DNA from: Leptasterias polaris
Taxonomy: Eukaryota > Echinodermata > Asteroidea > Forcipulatida > Asteriidae
Length of the DNA stretch: 64,000 nucleotides
Direction: 5' to 3'
NCBI GenBank assembly: GCA_037783415.1
Contig: JAZGTN010000003.1
Span: 6,052,501-6,116,500 of the forward strand
Every line of letters starts with the position of its first letter. Within the stretch, counting starts at the first letter, position 1. A program made the position numbers and the translations under genes. Below are positions 1 through 9,352 of this stretch, piece by piece. The notes under the pieces were generated by a model that saw only the letters and a program-made list of their open reading frames with translations, had not been told where the DNA came from and did no database searches.

Positions 1-1
1 A

Positions 2-1543
2 TCATCATCGGATACTGCTCATGAACTAAACTGTCACTTTGCTCGTATATGCAATGAATTACCAAGTCTTGACTTGTGTGCTCTACCCTCCTACCTTCCT
101 GCCCTCCCTCCTCCAATCATTGCTAGGCAAGAGGTCTACAATAAGCTTTGTAAATTGAATGCGACAAAGTCTGGTCACCCAACGGATGTCCCTATTCGGT
201 TGTTGAAGGAATTCGCTTACAAGATATCAGAGCCCCTAACTATAATTTTCAATGATTGTCTTCGTGGCGGCCATTTCCCTTGCAACTGGAAAACAGCATC
301 TGTTTGTCCTGTGCCGAAGTCATCCCCAGTCACTGAATACAGTCAACTCCGACCTATTTCTATTACTCCGATTTTAGCACGTGTGTTTGAAAGTTTCCTT
401 GCTGAGTGGGTGATGGCTGACATCAAAGATCAAGTCGACACAAGACAATTTGGCAACATGAAAGGCAGTTCTGTGAACCACTATCTCATCAGTTTGCTGG
501 ATGAGATCTACAGGGGCCTTGATAAGCCGGGTCACTATGCGACTATTTGTACAATAGACTTCATGAAAGCCTTCGATCTGATAGATCATACAAAAGCACT
601 CCACAAGTTAATCGAAGTGGGGGTTAATCCGTCTGTCATTCCTGTGATCGCAGATTTTCTCTCAAACCGCACGCAGACAGTTCATCCTCATCTGAGCTTA
701 GACTGTCCTGTGGGGTCCCTCAAGGAACTAAACTTGGTCCAGTGATCTTCCTAATCATGATAAATGATGCTGCCATGACAACCGAAAAAAGATGGAAATA
801 TGTCGACGACCTCACAATTGCTGAAATCACCCATAAATCGGATACCAGTGATATACAAGCTCATGTGGATGCTGTGTCAGAATGGAGCCATACTAACTCC
901 ATGAAACCTAAGGCTGAAAAATGTAAAGTGATTGAAGTTAGTTTCTTACATAGTAATATCCCTACTCCTGTGATCACAATGGATAATCAAGTTTTAGAAT
1001 CTGTGTCTTCACTGCGCCTGCTTGGTGTGATAATCCAATCTGATCTTAGGTGGGATCTTCAAGTGCAACAGATGATCTCGCGTGCATCTCGCCGATTGTA
1101 TATCTTAAGCAAATTGAAGCGAAATGGTGCCCCTCTCATGTGATCTTGTCTACATATATACTGCGTACATCCGTCCTCTGCTGGAGTTTTGTGCTCCTGT
1201 GTGGAGCAGTAATCTAACAAATCAGCAGTCTGTTAGTATTGAAAGGGTACAACGTAGAGCTCTTCGAATCATCACTTTTCCTGACCGGCATCATTATGAG
1301 GATCTCTTAATAGATATTGGTATTCCCTCCCTTGCATCGAGGAGAAATGAAATACTTACAGACTTTGCCAAATCTATCATAATCTCTTCGCGACACCGTG
1401 ATTTGTTCCCCCCTGAACGCCAAACACTCTCCCGCACTGGACTGAGAAACTCACACCACATTCACTTGCCCCAAATGAGAACTCAGAGATATAAAATGTC
1501 CAGTGTTCCAACATTGGTGAGACTGTTAAATAATAAACTGTAA
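2..1543 (+). pseudogene. Broken non-LTR retrotransposon (LINE) reverse transcriptase, Jockey/CR1-type
   Basis: This is the C-terminal part of a LINE ORF2, the reverse transcriptase that copies element RNA at a nicked target. The frame is already open at base 2, so the N-terminal part, including any endonuclease, lies outside the window. Visible blocks are RPISITP (RT motif near 350), FMKAFD (near 562), GVPQGTKLGP (near 705) and the catalytic YVDD (near 800). A C-terminal segment of the VQRRALRI type follows near 1240. Two frameshifts break it: one at about 680-703, just before GVPQG, and one at about 1133-1141. It therefore cannot make one protein now. The last frame stops at 1543 and an A/T-rich tail follows. 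RT identity is firm; the clade is inferred from motif style only. It probably sits in an intron of the gene ending at 2300. Confidence 0.9.
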
Positions 1544-1632
1544 CTATTGAAGGCTATATTTTATCTCTTAGTAACGCTAACAGCAAGTCAATATTTTGTA
1601 AAATTTTTAAACTTGGGGTTTGGAGGTTGGGT

Positions 1633-1800
1633 CAATAGATCGATCCATTAAGCCCCGCCTCCTTACGAGTTGACCAATTACAGCCGCGAAACCCGATCAC
1701 CATTAGTGCAAAGATCACCAAACGGCTCAAATGGTGATCAGATTTCGCGGTTGTGATTGGTCAATGAGAAATGGGCGTGGCTTAATGGATCGGTGTATTG
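1633..1800. repeat. Hairpin MITE-like element with about 70-bp inverted arms
   Basis: The left arm (1633-1704) and right arm (1729-1800) are inverted copies with scattered mismatches. Matched blocks include GATCCATTAAGCC, TTGACCAATTA and CCGCGAAA followed by TGATCACCATT. The loop is about 24 bases. There is no coding capacity. This foldback form is typical of a non-autonomous DNA element; no second copy was noticed in the window. Confidence 0.8.
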
Positions 1801-2222
1801 TAGTACATGTAGGCCGACAGCACTTCCTCTCCTTTTTACGTCAGTGTGATTTTCTAGTGTTCTCCTTTTACTGTTGTAAATATTGCCACGGTTATCAGGT
1901 CCAATTTCAATTCCGTTCTTTGCTTGCCTAGTTTTTGTCTTATTAGTCACCAGCTACTTTTTTACGATGCTTTTTGAGCAGTCTAGTATCTAGCCTAGTA
2001 TTTTTGGTTATATCGCTTTTCAGGTTTACTGTTTAAATCGTTTAAAATTTTAACTGTTGTAGTTTTTAAACAATGTAAACACGTCAATTTAAGTCTTTTT
2101 AACTTCTGTCGTGTATTTTTTGAGATATAAATAATAAACCTAATTGAATTGAATAGTTATAGTTTTTTTAAATGTTGAATTTTTGTTCACATTTTGTTCT
2201 TTTTTATTCAATTATTTGACAG
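1801..2222 (+). other. Intronic A/T-rich stretch ending in a splice acceptor
   Basis: There is no coding signal here. The end (about 2185-2222) is T-rich and finishes in TTATTTGACAG, a good 3' splice site for the exon that follows. Confidence 0.5.
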
Positions 2223-2300
2223 GGTTTTGGAGCTGGGAATTTCAAGTCACTGTTCGAAGCGATTGAGCAGGACCAAGAAGTGAGAGGAAATCTTAAATAA
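2223..2300 (+). CDS. Terminal coding exon of an unidentified gene
   Basis: A strong acceptor (T-rich tract then GACAG) is followed by 25 codons and TAA. The readable peptide begins GFGAGNFKSLFEAIEQD and ends VRGNLK, a charged amphipathic tail that reads like a real protein C-terminus. Codon use is mixed and non-repetitive, unlike the flanking A/T-rich DNA. AATAAA signals lie about 300 bases downstream (2594 and 2613), a sensible distance for a short 3' UTR. Earlier exons would lie left of the window, with the LINE fragment in the last intron. A second frame is also open for 20 codons, so the frame is inferred. I do not recognise the protein family. Confidence 0.5.
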   Translation, partial: GFGAGNFKSLFEAIEQDQEVRGNLK

Positions 2301-2593
2301 GCTCTTCCAGACTGCAAGGATGTTGAGGCAGCTGAACAGAACTTGACATCTTTTGTCATCAGCAAATGCAGAAAAATAACATCCTTCCTTCCCGGTGTTA
2401 CTTTTCTCCCTTTAGTTATGTTCCCTCCTGCTTGTACCCTCCTGAAAGATGTTTTCTCCTGTCCTAAATTTGCTGTGAGATGCTGAACCCTTCAGAGACC
2501 ATAGTGGCTTCAACTGTCGTGAAATCATTTTTTAGCGGCAGACACCCACAACATCTGACCCATTGCCCTTTAGAGAAGGCCATGTATTCTTGT

Positions 2594-2618
2594 AATAAAT
2601 TCAATATTTAATAATAAA
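2594..2618 (+). terminator. Poly(A) signals for the gene ending at 2300
   Basis: Two AATAAA hexamers (2594-2599 and 2613-2618) lie about 300 bases past the TAA of the upstream exon. The stretch 2301-2593 shows no other signal and is read as 3' UTR. Confidence 0.45.
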
Positions 2619-2640
2619 CCACAAGGGAAACTGACCCCCC

Positions 2641-2767
2641 GAACAAAGATATTGACAAAATAGGGAGACCGCCAACATAGGGCTAGATAGCTCAGTTGGT
2701 AGAGCGCCGGCACGTTAAACCGGACGTCGTTGGTTCAAATCCCGCTCTAGTCAATTTTTCTTTGTTC
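2641..2767 (+). repeat. tRNA-like repeat bracketed by inverted repeats, copy 1
   Basis: The core (2681-2753) has a near-perfect D-arm (GCTC, loop AGTTGGTA, GAGC) and a T-arm with GGTTCAAATCC. The anticodon stem contains CCGG/CCGG with GTT in the loop, but position 33 is not clearly U and the stem is irregular, so it is a tRNA-derived repeat and not a trusted tRNA gene. The core lies between GAACAAAGATATTGAC (2641) and its near inverse GTCAATTTTTCTTTGTTC (2750). The same arrangement recurs on the other strand at 41008-41148. Confidence 0.75.
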
Positions 2768-3116
2768 AACCCAAAATCAAATTCAATATTTCCATGAAAA
2801 ATCTAAGACTGTGCTGTGTGTGTTGTTGGGGGTTTTTTTCGGGGGGGGGGGGGATTTTTATTGAGTAGGTTGTTTACATATTATGACATCACATGTTCAA
2901 ACAGCGCCCTCTCTGAGGTCAAAAGAAGACGTATTATTGTTTCATTGTGCAAGGACGTCACATGTGGCTACTCTCTCCCCACGGTCTGCCAATTTGGACG
3001 TCAAATCTCATGCAAAGAAACGATGAGCATGTAATCGGACTACACAGTCTAACCCAAATTGAAACTGACTCCCAATATGATGCAGTGAAGAGCTATTGTT
3101 GTGATGACGTCAGGTG

Positions 3117-3342
3117 AATAGACCCTTCCCACGAAATATGTAAATTGCACATCACGCGTGCGCACTAACACTTTGGTTGGCTAAATGATGGAACATCGCG
3201 CCTTTTTGTGTCGGGCTGATGGTGGTGTCACGCAGATGCGCTTGTGCGTCTGCTTAGTGCATAACTCTAAGGCCCTTGCCAACCAATAGTGTCTGTATGC
3301 ATGCGTGATTGTAATTAACATATTTCATGGGAAGGGTCTATT
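3117..3342. mobile_element. MITE with 65-bp terminal inverted repeats (AATAGACCCTTCCC family)
   Basis: The left arm 3117-3181 opens AATAGACCCTTCCCACGAAA. The right arm 3278-3342 is its inverse, ending TTCATGGGAAGGGTCTATT. Both contain a CACGCGTGCGCA-like or GCATGCGTG-like block and GTTGGC at the inner edge. The length is about 226 bp with no ORF, as expected for a non-autonomous DNA transposon. Confidence 0.85.
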
Positions 3343-4258
3343 GGGTCGGTCAATAGAACATCGGTCATTCCTTGGCCTATGTCTTGGGGGAAAAGTTGTC
3401 TATGAAGGGTGAAACAGCTTCAATTCAATTATCTGTTACATTTATTCATTTGAGGTTATCTATATGAAATACAGCATTATCAAATATATATTACCTTATT
3501 CACTTATTTTATGTTCGGGGTGTTTTTTTTGAAAGAAAATTCTTTTCTGTATTATCTGCTATTTTAACATTTTAACCAACAATTTATTTAACTGTGTGAT
3601 TTAATGAGAAGTGTCTCAGAGATGCTTGTCATCCCCGTACCCCCTGGGTCTCAAATAAGATTGGTAAAAGTGGCAGTACATATCCCCCCCCAAAAAAATA
3701 TATATATATAAAATAACATAAAATGAAAAAATAATAACACAAAAAAGAAGGTCTTTAGGTTATTAGAGATGTCAAACTCACTCCCTTTGAAAACTCAATG
3801 GAAATCAGCAATTTCTGTACAATTTTTCTCTCCTTTTTTTTTCTCTCGAAATACTAGTCAAAAGTTAAAAATTGGTAAAAGTCTGACATTGTTTTTGTTT
3901 TTTGTGGGGGGAATTTGGTCGGAAGCTGTCCTGCTGAATGGCCGGTTGATCGTCCAAAATCCTTTCTAGACTGTGCAATCGACATATGGACGACTTGCTA
4001 CAGTAGAGACATTGTTTATCCACTCCCATTTTAAATTTAACATGGAATATTTAATATGAAGAAAAAAAAGATGTATTTTGATTTAGCAAGCACTGTATGA
4101 TGTCATTTTAGAAATGACAGATGGTAGTCTTCCTCCCAATTCCCCTTCTTTAACATTGTATTGAACAAATAATGAACAATTATTAGAATAATGACCTCTA
4201 ATAGTAACAGTTTTAAATGTCTATACCTGTGTGCACAAATGAAATCTTCATTATAACA
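3343..4258. other. Non-coding A/T-rich interval
   Basis: I see no exon, RNA gene or clear repeat family here. It holds a short TA run near 3699-3710 and long A and T runs. Confidence 0.5.
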
Positions 4259-4260
4259 TA

Positions 4261-4803
4261 ACCCAATTTCATAGAGCTGCTTAAAGGCCCTGTACACTAT
4301 TGGTAAGATCGAAAAACACAAATGTTCACAGATTCACACATAACTTACATGATTTAAAGTAAGTAATGGTAGAAAGGGTTCCTTAAAATATTTCTGCCTA
4401 AAATGCTATCGTTTCTGAGAAATTAGTAAAACAATAGTTTTTATCGCGCGCGATAATAAACTCGATGTTTGAAAAACAGAAAACACATAAGGTCTCTTTT
4501 CACTATTTTCTCGTGACCTCGATGACCAATTGAGCTCAAATTTTCACAGGTTTGTTATTTCATGTATGTGGTTGATTACACAAAACATGAACACTGTATG
4601 TGATTATTTTATCAGCTCTGCCAATCCTGTATAATACCTTTAAGCAGAAAATATTGCTTAACATTTTTCGAGCAGGATACCAGTCACAAATTGTACGTGT
4701 GACATGGTAGTTTGGCTGGTAACATTTTTCTGTTAAGCATTATTTTGTTGAGCTTACCTACTTTTTGTGCTTGCTTTTAAGCAGCTCTATAAAATTGGGC
4801 CCA
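4261..4803. mobile_element. GGGCCCAATTTCATAGAGCT-family element, interrupted
   Basis: The ends are inverted: CCCAATTTCATAGAGCTGCT at 4262 and AGCAGCTCTATAAAATTGGG near 4780. Internal blocks (AGCAGAAAATATTGCTTAAC, CAGGATACCAGTCACAAATT) match two side-by-side copies at 52.1-52.5 kb and a more distant one at 54.9 kb. A TTAA-bounded element (4281-4643) is inserted inside it; without that insert it is about 180 bp. Confidence 0.8.
4281..4643. mobile_element. TTAA-bounded MITE nested in the GGGCCC-family element
   Basis: It begins TTAAAGGCCCTGTACAC and ends ATACCTTTAA, and it interrupts the host repeat exactly at its GCTTAAGC. The internal AAATTTTCACAGGTTTGTTA is shared with the element at 57858. 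TTAA target sites are characteristic of piggyBac-like transposases, so a piggyBac-type origin is an inference. Confidence 0.8.
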
Positions 4804-6097
4804 TAGCTCTATCTCACACCTTCCCATCTCAGACATTGGAAGTATGTCTGTTGCAGTACAAAGAATTGATTGCAGCTATTTGTTTGGAAACTTTTATGCA
4901 TAGAATTACAACTTAAAACAGTAGTGTGATGATAAAATCTCCCATTGCCACTTTGGTTAAGGCCGGATACTTTATGAAGTATTTTACTACCATATTCCCA
5001 CGAGTATTGCATTAATTAAGATCAACTTATTATGTATGCAAATTATACAAATGTATGGACAAATGAGGGTGGGGAAGTGTGTTGAAGAGTTATGTATCAA
5101 AATGATAATCATGACCCATTGAGTGCTTCTTAGATTTTTTGAGGAAGACTCGGTATGCCCTGTAGCCATCGGTTGGCTGATGACGTCAAGTCGGTTTTGG
5201 GGCAAACTGAGAGTTTGCGCACCCCCTTTTATATCGGCAGGCAAAGAATTAATGTACAACGTATCCATGCCCCTTGTCATTGCCTTGGTTTCCCTGGAAA
5301 TGTTTCAGTGGAGCTTAATAATTCCCTTATCAAAGAGATGCCAATACTAGCCCATAAAAGTTACCAACTATCGGGCCTGTGGCAATTCCTTTACACTCAT
5401 TATCGTGTAATTCTTCAAATACTGAGATAATTATAACAGGGTGACTTTTTGGTTTCTTAAAGAACAATGAAATACAATGTTTATCTGTATTTATCCAAGT
5501 TTAACTATTCTCATTGGTCCAAATCGATCCATAAAATTTTTAAAAATTTGCGAGGTCAAGGGAAATTCTTGGTTGCCATTCGACGTGGAATGACCCCTTT
5601 GTTTACTCAGAATTTAAAAGTGATACTCTTTCAAATCTGAAACTTTGAGGCACAAACACTTTTATATGAAATATTATAAATTCTTTCATGAGTATATTGC
5701 AGATTATGCAAGTATACACCCCGATGTTGAAGTAATAGAAGGCTTGTTTTTAAAAGAGTGACTTGACTGTTCAATTTAAATAATATAGTATTATTATATT
5801 TTTATGTGCATGGAAAAGGGATGTGTGTGTGTGTGTGTGTTTTCTCTGTCAATGGTCATTACCAGGAGTAGAGGATCTTTTCGTTTCATTTATTAATTCT
5901 GGTTTTGAACCCAATGACTCTCAAAAAAGCAAACTTAATCACTATAGTAACCAAGATTACCATTTTAGAGAAGAATGAAATTTCAGTTCTGTGTTAAATA
6001 AAATAATATACATCAATGAAATTAACACTGATCTAACTTCCCATGTAGTTGTTGTTATGGATTGTCTTTTACATTTATATTTGATGTAACCCTTCCC
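4804..6097. other. Non-coding interval with a short GT microsatellite
   Basis: I find no supported exon. A (TG)n run lies at 5822-5840. From about 6066 the sequence is the left part of a unit duplicated at 7903. Confidence 0.5.
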
Positions 6098-6269
6098 TAG
6101 ATGGCTTAGCCTTTTGTCAAGGCCATCGTGGCTTGGACAGCTTTGTGAACAGTGGAGCGACTGGAACTAGAGACCACGCGCGCGAGCCGAGTGGCGAAGC
6201 CACGAGGGCCTTTTACAACTTGTTTGCGGTTTTTTTAATGAATTATTCATGAAGTATGAACTCCATCAC

Positions 6270-6835
6270 ATCCAGACATCGCTACGACTCAACGGATACA
6301 AGACCTTCAACTTCAACCAGCCCAAGCCAAGCCTACCAGCAGAACGTCAAGATTTCAAGGCAACCATCACTCTCCCGTACATCGGCCTCACATCACACAA
6401 GCTACAACGGATCTTCAGCCAAGCCCAAGTCAAGACCTTCCACACAGCACCGAACAAGATTCAAGCATCCCTTCATACACACAAGGACACACAGACACCC
6501 AAGCCAAGGCCGGCGTTTACCGCATTCCTTGTGAATGTGGTAAAGTATACATCGGAGAAACCGGCCGCAACGTATCAACAAGAATCAAGGAACATCAAGC
6601 ACACGGCAGACTGGGACACCTGGACAAATCCGCAATCATCAAACATTCACAAGAACAAGATCATCTCATCAAATGGAAGCAAGCCAAGCTCATCGCACCT
6701 GTCAAGTTCTGGCACCAACGCAGAGTCAGGGAAGCGATCGAGATCAAGTCACACAACACGGTTCCACAAGACATCGGGTTTTTTCATCAATGACATCTGG
6801 TCACCTCTACTCAAGCCAGTCCTCCCAGCAGCAGC
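6270..6835 (+). pseudogene. Penelope-like retroelement fragment: RT C-terminus plus GIY-YIG endonuclease
   Basis: Penelope-like elements join a reverse transcriptase to a GIY-YIG nuclease. Here one frame gives an NGY block near 6291 and then ITLPYIGLTSHKLQRIF near 6363 followed by APNKI, the usual RT C-terminus. The next frame gives VYRIPCECGKVYIGETGR near 6515, the endonuclease core with a CxC knuckle. It continues with an STRIKEH block, a conserved H and a region matching the endonuclease tail, to a TGA at 6791. A third segment, GFFINDIWSPLLKP, appears in the first frame after a T run near 6780. There is thus one frameshift at about 6440-6510 and another near 6780. Most of the RT is missing, so this is a dead fragment. 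It lies between the long inverted arms of the 6106-7357 element. Confidence 0.85.
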
Positions 6836-6990
6836 TCACCACAACACTGACACACTCCAGCGCACACACATCCAGCCAGCAGCCAACTACCATGCATCAC
6901 CGGTCAACAACAACTTGGAAACTTCCCGCCCAAAAGTGCACCCCACTAGCTCTACTTAAGCTGCAATACCACCAGCAGTCCAGCATTCTC

Positions 6991-7024
6991 CTGAAGACGA
7001 GCAGAGTATACTGTTCGAAACGTC
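6991..7024 (+). ncRNA. Possible degenerate hammerhead-ribozyme core downstream of the Penelope fragment
   Basis: CTGAAGAC is followed by GAGCAG, a loop AGTATA, the pairing CTGTTC (one G-U) and then GAAACGTC. This has the order of a hammerhead core (CUGANGA, stem II, GAAA), and such ribozymes are known from Penelope-like terminal repeats. An extra C sits beside the stem and I did not find clear stems I and III, so it may be a relic or a chance match. Confidence 0.25.
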
Positions 7025-7439
7025 GAGACCAAACCGGCTCTTTTCAGAGCCAACACTCCTCCCAAAAGAGATTATACACATGGTTGTACCCGCAAGTTCA
7101 CTACTATTTACATTCAGAGTTATAGTTACTTCTTATGAAACATGCGTTATGCACTTCTGATTGGTTTGGACTTTTTGCTACCGTTTCGGGTAGCAAAAGT
7201 CGAGATTATAAAGAAACACATAAGAAACCGCAAACAAGTTGGAAAAGGCCCTCGTGGCTTCGCCACTCGCGTGCGTGCATGGTCTCCCATTTCAGTCGCT
7301 TGGAATCACGGCTCTACAAAGCTGTTCAAGCCACGAAGGCCTTGACAAAAGGCTATATAGATGGCTAGACTTGGGGGTTCCTTACAAGTTCAGAGGAAAA
7401 TAAAAATACAATGACAGGTACGAAACACTGGAACAGGTC

Positions 7440-7804
7440 TTAAAGGGTCTGTATACGTTTGGTAATGACTTAAATTAATGGCAATAAAAACTAATACGTG
7501 GTAAACGTGGTAAGAAGTACAGAATCTTTCGATACTGTAAAGCATTTTGAGAATCATTTCACTTCGAAGTAATGTGGTTATGGGAAAAGATATCAGGTTT
7601 AATGCCCCATAATTTGAATCTGAGAAACATTTCTGAGATTGTGTATTCCTATAGGGAATATTCCTCCTGTGTGGACATATTTAGCTCCGGTTTCTCGGCG
7701 ATATCTCCAAAAACGCAACCACCATTATTGAAGTGAAATTTTCACAGGTTATTGTATATATCTATCGAACGGTTCCAAAAACCAAAGGTATACTTTGCCT
7801 TTAA
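7440..7804. mobile_element. TTAA-bounded MITE (TTAAAGGGTCTGTATACGTT)
   Basis: It begins TTAAAGGGTCTGTATACGTT and ends TTGCCTTTAA. Unit B at 7903 shows the uninterrupted GGTCTTAAAT. The interior (GGCAATAAAAACT, ACTTCGAAGTAATGTGGTTA, TGTGTATTCCTAT) matches the element at 16859-17278. Confidence 0.85.
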
Positions 7805-8556
7805 ATAGTATCCTACACTATAGCATTATGCTAGTGTTTGCTGTTTTCACAACTTTCATTACAAAAAATTTGAAAATCACAAACACATTTCACAACTTAT
7901 TTGATGTTTAAATTTATATTTGATATAACTCTCCCCTAGATGGGAATTCCTTAAAAATTCAGATAAAAGGAAAAACGCAAATTGTGACAGGTCCGGAACA
8001 CAATGGCACTGGTCTTAAATAATTATAATACTATAGCATTAAGCTTGTGTTTGCAGTTTGCTGGTTTCAAAACTTCTTTAATCATTAAATAAGTTGTGAA
8101 AACAGCAAATACATTAACAATGTGAAATTCTGTGATTTTTGTGCGTATAATATAAAGAAATAGAAGGACTCTGCGGAAAACAACCCTTTACAAAATTACA
8201 AATAAAACAAAAACACTTCTGAAATGACATCGCGCACAACTCTTTTTAATTTTATTTTCCATACTCCTCTGAAAAAACAACTGTGGAAAGTTAGGCAACC
8301 TTCAACTTATTTTGCTTAGCTGAAATACACCATGAGCCAAAATTTAATTGCCTGGCAAGTTTACTTGCTTTTGATAGTAGATTACCGTAGACTAGTCTCC
8401 TGTCTTTATCCGCAAGGATAAAGACAGCCACTGGTCTTACAGACCCAATGATTTCATTGGATAAACGTGCTGTGACGTAAGCTTTCCATATCTGTGTTAT
8501 GGGACGGGACGGGATATAATATATACACAAAATTATGTGGTAAATTAACAGACATT
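7805..8556. other. Non-coding interval
   Basis: Apart from the duplicated unit ending near 8100, I see no exon or recognised repeat. A short inverted pair (TGTCTTTATCC / GGATAAAGACA) lies near 8401-8427. Confidence 0.5.
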
Positions 8557-8680
8557 GCCGGTGTCATAGGGAAATTTGTCCCCCAGAGATTCTGTCCCCC
8601 ATATGGGAAATTACGTGGGATGGAGGAGGATGGTTCAAAAGAGGGGGGACAGAATCTCTGGGGGAACAGAATCTCCTGTT
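8557..8680. mobile_element. MITE with GCCGGTGTCA..GGGGGACAGAATCTC ends, copy 1
   Basis: CCCCCAGAGATTCTGTCCCC on the left is repeated inverted as GGGGACAGAATCTCTGGGGG on the right. Related copies occur at 33640-33803 and 48699-48870. This copy has a shortened centre. Confidence 0.7.
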
Positions 8681-9352
8681 TGTGAAAAGCTAGCTACCAA
8701 CCGTGACTGATTGAATTGTGAGGATAAACGTTCCCATTCATAAATTATTGCCACACGTCTATTCTTACAGCAGCATACGGTCTACCAGCAGAAATGAAGG
8801 CTATGGTAAAGTGCCTGTACCAGGAATGATACGATACCACTTCCTGTTTTAAAGAGCAGCATGGTCAAAGTGATACCGGTACTTGTTGACAATATTATTA
8901 TAATTAGGCCTAAGCTCGACAAAAGGAACCCAATCTACAGGGGACCAATGAGCCTCAAGGTAAACATGGGTTTCCTGCTGACCTCTTGCACCAACCTAGT
9001 TGCCATGGTGATCGATCTTGCCGCACCATTTTTTCCAAGCACGCCTTGTACCAATGTCACATCCGCTAATTTCTGCCACACTCGCCATCAGTAGTGCTTG
9101 TAAACGCCGCGAAGCCTAAAATGCGCACTACACTATTATATTAAACACGGGACAATGAATCCCAAAATGGCACACCGAGGATTATTGTAATGATGAAGTC
9201 ATGTGAGTTTGGTAAATTAATTTTTGTCAGACGGGGACATCTCCATTGATATCTCCAGGAAATACCAGGGTGAAGTTACGATAAACAAAATAAAAGGGTA
9301 TTGAGGCCAATTTAGATTTTTTTTTGGAGTGGTTCAAAGTAAAGAAGAATAT
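8681..9352. other. Non-coding interval, probable 3' flank of the PRDM-type gene
   Basis: No exon could be supported. It lies immediately downstream, on the minus strand, of the zinc-finger exon and so should hold any 3' UTR. A TTTATT (minus-strand AATAAA) overlaps the stop codon at 9350-9355; no clearly better-placed signal was found. Confidence 0.4.

Larger units (their letters stand above)
6106..7357. mobile_element. 1.25-kb TIR element with 8-bp target duplication carrying Penelope sequence
   Basis: TAGATGGC occurs at 6098-6105 and again at 7358-7365, and the related unit at 7930 has one copy of the site. The element ends are inverted: TTAGCCTTTTGTCAAGGCC (left) against GGCCTTGACAAAAGGCTATA (right). 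The arms continue for about 130 bp each (to about 6236 and from about 7225), including GGCGAAGCCACGAGGGCCTT and CTTGTTTGCGGTTT. The centre carries a Penelope-like RT tail and endonuclease. An 8-bp duplication suits hAT-type transposases; no transposase is encoded here, so class is inferred. Confidence 0.8.
6066..8100 (+). repeat. Direct duplication of a ~190-bp unit, first copy split by two insertions
   Basis: Unit B is uninterrupted at about 7903-8100 (TTATATTTGATATAACTC, then CCCTAGATGG, GGTCTTAA, ACTATAGCATTA). Unit A is the same series broken in two places: 6066-6105 up to CCCTAGATGG, then 7358-7443 up to GGTCTTAA, then 7801-7870 with ACTATAGCATTA. The two interruptions are the 1.25-kb element at 6106 and the TTAA MITE at 7440. 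Unit B therefore serves as the empty-site reference for both insertions. Confidence 0.75.

Noticed and set aside
2681..2753. Functional tRNA gene
   Set aside because: The anticodon arm is irregular, position 33 is not clearly U, and the same sequence with shared flanks is repeated at 41 kb; it is a dispersed repeat.
6673..7125. Ser/Gln/His-rich forward frame of 150 codons
   Set aside because: It overlaps the Penelope endonuclease in a different frame and has no family features.
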